Assembly: GCA_029856125.1 (NCBI GenBank)
Contig: JAHQWJ010000107.1
Span: 62,001 to 126,000, forward strand
DNA from: Promethearchaeia archaeon
Lineage (GTDB): Archaea > Asgardarchaeota > Lokiarchaeia > Sigyniarchaeales > SOKP01
Length of the DNA stretch: 64,000 bases
Reading direction: 5' to 3'
This document shows positions 60,057 to 64,000 of this stretch, piece after piece. The notes under the pieces were generated by a model that was given only the letters and a program-made list of their open reading frames with translations, ran no database searches and was not told the DNA's origin. Position 1 is the stretch's first letter; every line of letters begins with the position of its first letter. A program made the position numbers and the translations under genes.

Positions 60057-61808
60057 TTGAAAATTATGGTAAATATTGATATGAGAAAAGATGATATTTC
60101 GATAGTCCTCTGTGGTGCAGCGGGTCAAGGTGTTCAGACCGTAGAAACTTTGCTTACTAAGACTCTGAAGAAATCTGGATTTTTTGTATTTGCAACTCGC
60201 GAATATATGAGTAGAGTTAGGGGTGGTGTTAATTCTACAACTATTCGGGTTTCTTCTAAATCAGTACGTGCGTTTGTCGATCGAATTGATATATTGATTC
60301 CTCTCAGTGAGGAAGCACTCCCTCATCTAAAAGAGAGGATCTCACCTCAGACACTAATTATCGGAGAGAAAAGGTTTATTGAGGTTCTACCAAACCTCAA
60401 AGGCGAAAAAATTGAAATCCCGTTTGAGGAACTGTCTCAACATATTGGGGGCAAAATTTACTCTAATATAATTGCTCTTGGAGCTATTATGCGGCTATTT
60501 AAAGCAGATAACAAAGTGCTCCACGGTTTACTTTCTGAAAATTTTAAAAGCAAAGGAGAAACAATTATTGAAAACAATATTAAAGCTGCTAATAAAGGGT
60601 ATGAGACCGCTGATGACTTATTGAAAAACCATATTTTTAAGGGAGAATTTGAAATTGATAGGGTTCCAGAAGTCGCTAATGATTACATCATAGACGGAAG
60701 GCAAGCAATAGGTCTAGGTGCGATTGCTGGAGGATGTAATTTTGCTTGTTTTTATCCGATGGCACCTTCGACGGGAATAGGCACCTTTTTAGCACAACAC
60801 GCGCTTGAATTCGGTATGATTGTAGATCAGTCAGAAGACGAAATAAGCGTAATCAATAAAGCACTTGGGGCATCTTACGCCGGTGCTCGAGTTTTTATAT
60901 CAACCGCAGGAGGGGGTTTTTCCTTAATGTCCGAAGGAATCAGTTTGGCAGGTATGACGGAGTTACCACTTGTAGTGGTAGTAGGAATGCGACCTGGCCC
61001 CGCAACTGGAATGCCAACTAGAACCTGCCAAGAAGATATCGATCTTGTGTTATACGCTGGAGCCGGATTTTTTCCGAAAGTAATTTTTGCTCCCGGTTCT
61101 ATTGAAGACGCTTTTAACCTTACTCAAAAAGCCTTTAATATAACTCAAAAATATCACGTACCTGTATTCATTTTACCAGATCAATATCTCATCGACTCCT
61201 ACTATAATATCAATACTCTAAATATAGACGCTCTCGAAATTAATAAGAACTTAATTAAAACTGATCCAAGCTACGAGAGGTATAGATTTACGGATAGTGG
61301 AATCTCTCCCCGAGGCGTTCCAGGTTATGGTAATGGACTCGTCGATGCGGATTCTCACACTCATAACGAATGTGGCGAAATTACTGAGGATCCTATTATA
61401 CGTAAAAGAACGGTTCAAAAACGATTTAAAAAGTTAGGTCTTCTAAGAAAAGCGGCAATACCACCCGAATTTATTGGAAGTAAAAATTTTAAGTATTTAA
61501 TTATTAGCTGGGGGAGTAATTATTATTTAATTAAAGAAGCTTTAGAAAAACTTAGCAGAGACGATGTAGCGTTCTTATCCTTCAAACAAATTTATCCCGT
61601 TCACAGTAGCGTTTTCGAATATCTTATTAAAGCTGAAGTAAAAATAGCCATCGAACAAAATCCTACTGGTCAATTTGCGAAACTGTTAGAAAATGAAACT
61701 CACATCAACATGAATCATAGAATCTTAAAGCACAGTGGATACACCTTCTCTGTTGAAGAAATATTTGAAAAATTAAAAAAAATAATAGAGGGCGATGAAA
61801 ATATCTAG
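60057..61808 (+). CDS. korA: 2-oxoacid:ferredoxin oxidoreductase, fused gamma-alpha subunit
   Basis: A 583-residue subunit: residues 1 to about 195 are the gamma domain (ICG-like GAAGQGVQTVE near residue 22) and about 205-583 the alpha domain with FYPMAPSTG in place of the YPITPS motif. TTG at 60057 begins the frame; in-frame ATGs at 60066 and 60081 are alternatives. It overlaps the beta-subunit start by 14 bases. Given the TCA-related neighbours it is probably 2-oxoglutarate:ferredoxin oxidoreductase (succinyl-CoA plus CO2 to 2-oxoglutarate), but a pyruvate or branched-chain acid enzyme remains possible. Confidence 0.88.
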   Translation: MKIMVNIDMRKDDISIVLCGAAGQGVQTVETLLTKTLKKSGFFVFATREYMSRVRGGVNSTTIRVSSKSVRAFVDRIDILIPLSEEALPHLKERISPQTLIIGEKRFIEVLPNLKGEKIEIPFEELSQHIGGKIYSNIIALGAIMRLFKADNKVLHGLLSENFKSKGETIIENNIKAANKGYETADDLLKNHIFKGEFEIDRVPEVANDYIIDGRQAIGLGAIAGGCNFACFYPMAPSTGIGTFLAQHALEFGMIVDQSEDEISVINKALGASYAGARVFISTAGGGFSLMSEGISLAGMTELPLVVVVGMRPGPATGMPTRTCQEDIDLVLYAGAGFFPKVIFAPGSIEDAFNLTQKAFNITQKYHVPVFILPDQYLIDSYYNINTLNIDALEINKNLIKTDPSYERYRFTDSGISPRGVPGYGNGLVDADSHTHNECGEITEDPIIRKRTVQKRFKKLGLLRKAAIPPEFIGSKNFKYLIISWGSNYYLIKEALEKLSRDDVAFLSFKQIYPVHSSVFEYLIKAEVKIAIEQNPTGQFAKLLENETHINMNHRILKHSGYTFSVEEIFEKLKKIIEGDENI

Positions 61809-62661
61809 TAAAAAATTCGATTTGGACGATGTAGAAATATCGTGGTGCCCGGGATGCGGTAATTACAGCGCTTTAAAAGTAATGAAAGAAGCTTTAACAG
61901 ACTTAGAGATCGAACCGCACGAATTAGTGTTAGTTTCAGGGATTGGACAAGCGGGAAAGTTTCCGCATTTCATAAAAGCTCAAAGCTATAACGGTTTACA
62001 CGGTCGGTATCTATCTGCAGCATTGGGGATAAAAGCATCTAATCCTGAGCTCATTGTAATAGCAGTAAGCGGTGATGGATGCACGTTAAGTGAAGGAGGC
62101 AATCATTTTCTCCATACAATTAGATATAATCCTGATATCGTAAATGTTCTTCACAACAATCAAGTCTACGGTTTAACAAAAGGTCAAGCATCGCCGACGA
62201 GTCAATTAGGGTTTAAAACAAAAGTTCAAGTATTTGGTGTTATCAACGAACCTTTCAACGCTCTTGCGGTGGCTATTTCTCTTAACGCGTCCTTCGTAGC
62301 AAGAGCTTTTGTAGGTGATATAGACAAGACGAAAGATATATTAAAAGAAGCGATTAACCACAAAGGTTACGCGTTAGTCGATTTATTGTGCCCTTGCGTT
62401 ACTTTTAATCGCGTAAATACCTTTCAATGGTACAAAGAAAACAGTTTTTACCTTGACGAAGCTCACGATCCCTTAGATCGAATGAAAGCCATGGAATTAG
62501 CGTTAGATACTAATAAACTCGCGTTAGGAATCTTGTATAAAAATCCAAGCAGACGCCCGTACAGCGAAAATGTTCGCGTGTATAACGAGGATAAACGCCC
62601 TTTATATCAAAGAGATCTAGATAAGAAGAAATTCAACCAATTACTTGAAAGCTTTAAATGA
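61795..62661 (+). CDS. korB: 2-oxoacid:ferredoxin oxidoreductase, beta subunit (TPP)
   Basis: A 288-residue thiamine-diphosphate-binding subunit. The WCPGCGNYSALK N-terminus holds cluster cysteines, and GDGCTLSEGGNHFLHTIR with the downstream HNNQVYGLTKGQ makes the TPP-Mg site. The remaining cluster cysteines are C53-region and the CPC near residue 200. Together with KorA it forms the two-subunit (no separate ferredoxin-like delta) enzyme found in many archaea. Confidence 0.9.
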   Translation: MKISSKKFDLDDVEISWCPGCGNYSALKVMKEALTDLEIEPHELVLVSGIGQAGKFPHFIKAQSYNGLHGRYLSAALGIKASNPELIVIAVSGDGCTLSEGGNHFLHTIRYNPDIVNVLHNNQVYGLTKGQASPTSQLGFKTKVQVFGVINEPFNALAVAISLNASFVARAFVGDIDKTKDILKEAINHKGYALVDLLCPCVTFNRVNTFQWYKENSFYLDEAHDPLDRMKAMELALDTNKLALGILYKNPSRRPYSENVRVYNEDKRPLYQRDLDKKKFNQLLESFK

Positions 62662-62737
62662 AGTTATTCTAGAAACATTTAAGTTTTACATTCTCTTTTT
62701 TTCAATTATTTCAAATTAAGAAATTGGGATAGCGAAT

Positions 62738-63640
62738 TTGAGTCATAAAAAAATTCCTGTAATTTTAGATACCGACATAGGGCTAGATATTGACGACACT
62801 TGGGCTTTAGGTTTATTGTTAAAATCTCCAGAATTAGATGTTAAGTTAATTACAACCTCATCTGACAACACACCGTTGAAAGCAAAGCTAGTTGCTAAAT
62901 TTCTCGAAAGAGTAGATCGAACAGATATTCCTATAGGGATTGGACCTCAAGAAAACAGAAAGAAAGGTTGGTTGTATTCTTGGATCAAAGATTTTGAAAT
63001 TTCTCGATATTCCGGAACTATTCACGAAAACGGTACGGATGTTCTTTGTTCCGCGATAATAGAATCTCCTGAACCTTTGACACTCATCTCCATTGGACCC
63101 TTAGGAACTGTGGCGGGGGCACTTAAAACGAATCCTAAAATTACCAAGAATTCTCGTTTTGTAGGGATGCACGGTAGTATTCGTAACGGATATTGGGGCA
63201 CAAATACTCCACATCGGGAGTATAATGTGAAAAAGAACATTGAGGCGTGCAGAGAAGTTTTTCAAGCGCCTTGGGAGAAAACCATTACACCGTTGGATAC
63301 GTGTAGAGATATCGTGCTCTCGGGAGAGCTATTAGAGCGCGTGAAGGAGTGTGATAATATTTCCGTTAATTTAATAAAAGAACATTTTGAGATATGGAAA
63401 AAAAATATCATACCTAAATTGATATTGTCAAAAAAAAATAAAACTTCAGTCTTGTTTGACACAGTGGCTATTTATCTAGGTTTTTCCGAGGATTTACTGA
63501 ATATTGAAGAACTAAAGATTGAAGTCACTGATAGCGGCTTAACTCAAATTAGTGAAGAAGGAACCTTAGTACGTTGCGCAACCTCGTGGAAAGATCTCGA
63601 AGGATTTAAAGAACTTCTAGTTGATCGTCTCACAAATTAA
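62738..63640 (+). CDS. Inosine/uridine-preferring nucleoside hydrolase family protein
   Basis: A 300-residue protein with the calcium-binding N-terminal motif DTDIGLDIDD (the family DxDxGxDDxxA pattern), the mid-sequence SIGPLGTVAGAL, and the TPLDTCRD C-terminal segment. It cleaves the N-glycosidic bond of ribonucleosides in salvage. Start TTG at 62738. It lies between korB and the Frd/Sdh gene in the same direction but is probably not functionally linked. Substrate preference unknown. Confidence 0.85.
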   Translation: MSHKKIPVILDTDIGLDIDDTWALGLLLKSPELDVKLITTSSDNTPLKAKLVAKFLERVDRTDIPIGIGPQENRKKGWLYSWIKDFEISRYSGTIHENGTDVLCSAIIESPEPLTLISIGPLGTVAGALKTNPKITKNSRFVGMHGSIRNGYWGTNTPHREYNVKKNIEACREVFQAPWEKTITPLDTCRDIVLSGELLERVKECDNISVNLIKEHFEIWKKNIIPKLILSKKNKTSVLFDTVAIYLGFSEDLLNIEELKIEVTDSGLTQISEEGTLVRCATSWKDLEGFKELLVDRLTN

Positions 63641-63760
63641 TGAATTTTACTAATTTGCTAATTAATACTACCTTATACTAACTCCAATTGTTATCTAAGC
63701 GTATTTTTTTATAGATTATTAGTAAAATCTTTTTAATCTATATAAGAATATTAAATTCTA

Positions 63761-64000
63761 ATGAGAATCGAAGAATTTGATGTAGTTGTAGTAGGTGCCG
63801 GTTTAAGCGGTCTTAGAGCGGCTTTAGAGTTATCGAAAAAATGGAACACCGCGGTTATAAGTAAAGTTTATCCGGTCCGAAGTCATTCAGGAGCGGCTCA
63901 AGGGGGAATCAATGCAGCATTGGGTAATTTAGAAGAAAGTAAAAATGATACGCCAGAAGGACACGCGTTTGACACCGTAAAAGGCTCAGATTATCTCGCA
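63761..64000 (+). CDS. Partial CDS, fumarate reductase/succinate dehydrogenase flavoprotein subunit
   Basis: The first 80 residues of a flavoprotein that runs off the right edge. The FAD dinucleotide loop [12 protein letters not shown] is followed by [10 protein letters not shown], where H42 is the expected covalent FAD attachment site. These identify the SdhA/FrdA family. It could serve either direction; the adjacency to korAB points to fumarate reductase in a reductive cycle, but succinate dehydrogenase is equally possible. Confidence 0.85.
   Translation, partial: MRIEEFDVVVVGAGLSGLRAALELSKKWNTAVISKVYPVRSHSGAAQGGINAALGNLEESKNDTPEGHAFDTVKGSDYLA

Noticed and set aside
1..64000. tRNA, rRNA, CRISPR arrays and insertion sequences
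   Set aside because: I found no cloverleaf-like CCA-adjacent stems, no evenly spaced repeats and no transposase-like frames. The only repeat pair is the 31-bp one near 40.3 and 41.6 kb.

Overview
The window looks like chromosomal DNA of an anaerobic archaeon. It is AT-rich, uses ATG, TTG and GTG starts, and has TATA-like promoter elements. It encodes typically archaeal or anaerobic enzymes: a cyclic 2,3-diphosphoglycerate synthetase-like protein, an aldehyde:ferredoxin oxidoreductase, a two-subunit 2-oxoacid:ferredoxin oxidoreductase, radical SAM, glycyl-radical and B12 enzymes. The gene mix would fit an Asgard (Lokiarchaeia-like) archaeon, but that placement is inference: no rRNA or other marker gene is present. 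I see no tRNA, rRNA, CRISPR array or insertion sequence.

Layout. 1-8.5 kb: amino-acid fermentation genes, namely lysine 2,3-aminomutase, a KamB-like reactivase and the two subunits of B12-dependent lysine 5,6-aminomutase, followed by a PHP-domain protein; an MFS exporter and an MDR oxidoreductase are interspersed. 8.5-13.2 kb: a tail-anchored small protein and an ABC-2 exporter bracketed by two tandem pairs of paralogous winged-helix regulators. 13.3-26.9 kb: gamma-glutamyltransferase, a glycyl radical enzyme with an SCP2-like N-terminal domain and its activase, an ornithine aminotransferase, and a five-gene minus-strand operon (two oxidoreductase subunits, an ornithine carbamoyltransferase-like enzyme, carbamate kinase, DUF401 permease). 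Several of these could meet at pyrroline-5-carboxylate/ornithine. 27-36 kb: a heterodimeric ABC exporter, an aldehyde oxidoreductase, a TetR-flavodoxin pair and the cDPG synthetase-like protein.

36-40.2 kb: a compact module of GPH symporter, CE15 glucuronoyl-esterase-like hydrolase and a GH4 enzyme with the CHG motif of alpha-glucuronidases; it probably imports and breaks down uronic-acid oligosaccharides. 40.3-44.5 kb: an acetyltransferase gene flanked by a perfect 31-bp direct repeat, a TetR gene with palindromic operators, a stand-alone condensation-domain protein and an unknown protein.

44.6-64 kb is dominated by reductive-TCA-type enzymes: isocitrate dehydrogenase, two-subunit ATP-citrate lyase, succinyl-CoA synthetase, 2-oxoacid:ferredoxin oxidoreductase and the start of a fumarate reductase/succinate dehydrogenase flavoprotein. 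A lone dihydrolipoamide dehydrogenase-like protein, a two-SH3-domain protein, a second GPH symporter, a CapA-like phosphoesterase, a CoA-transferase and a nucleoside hydrolase lie among them. The set fits either a (partial) reductive TCA cycle or a citrate-cleaving route to acetyl-CoA in a peptide- and sugar-using anaerobe. The missing enzymes (fumarase, malate dehydrogenase, aconitase, other Frd subunits) would have to lie outside.
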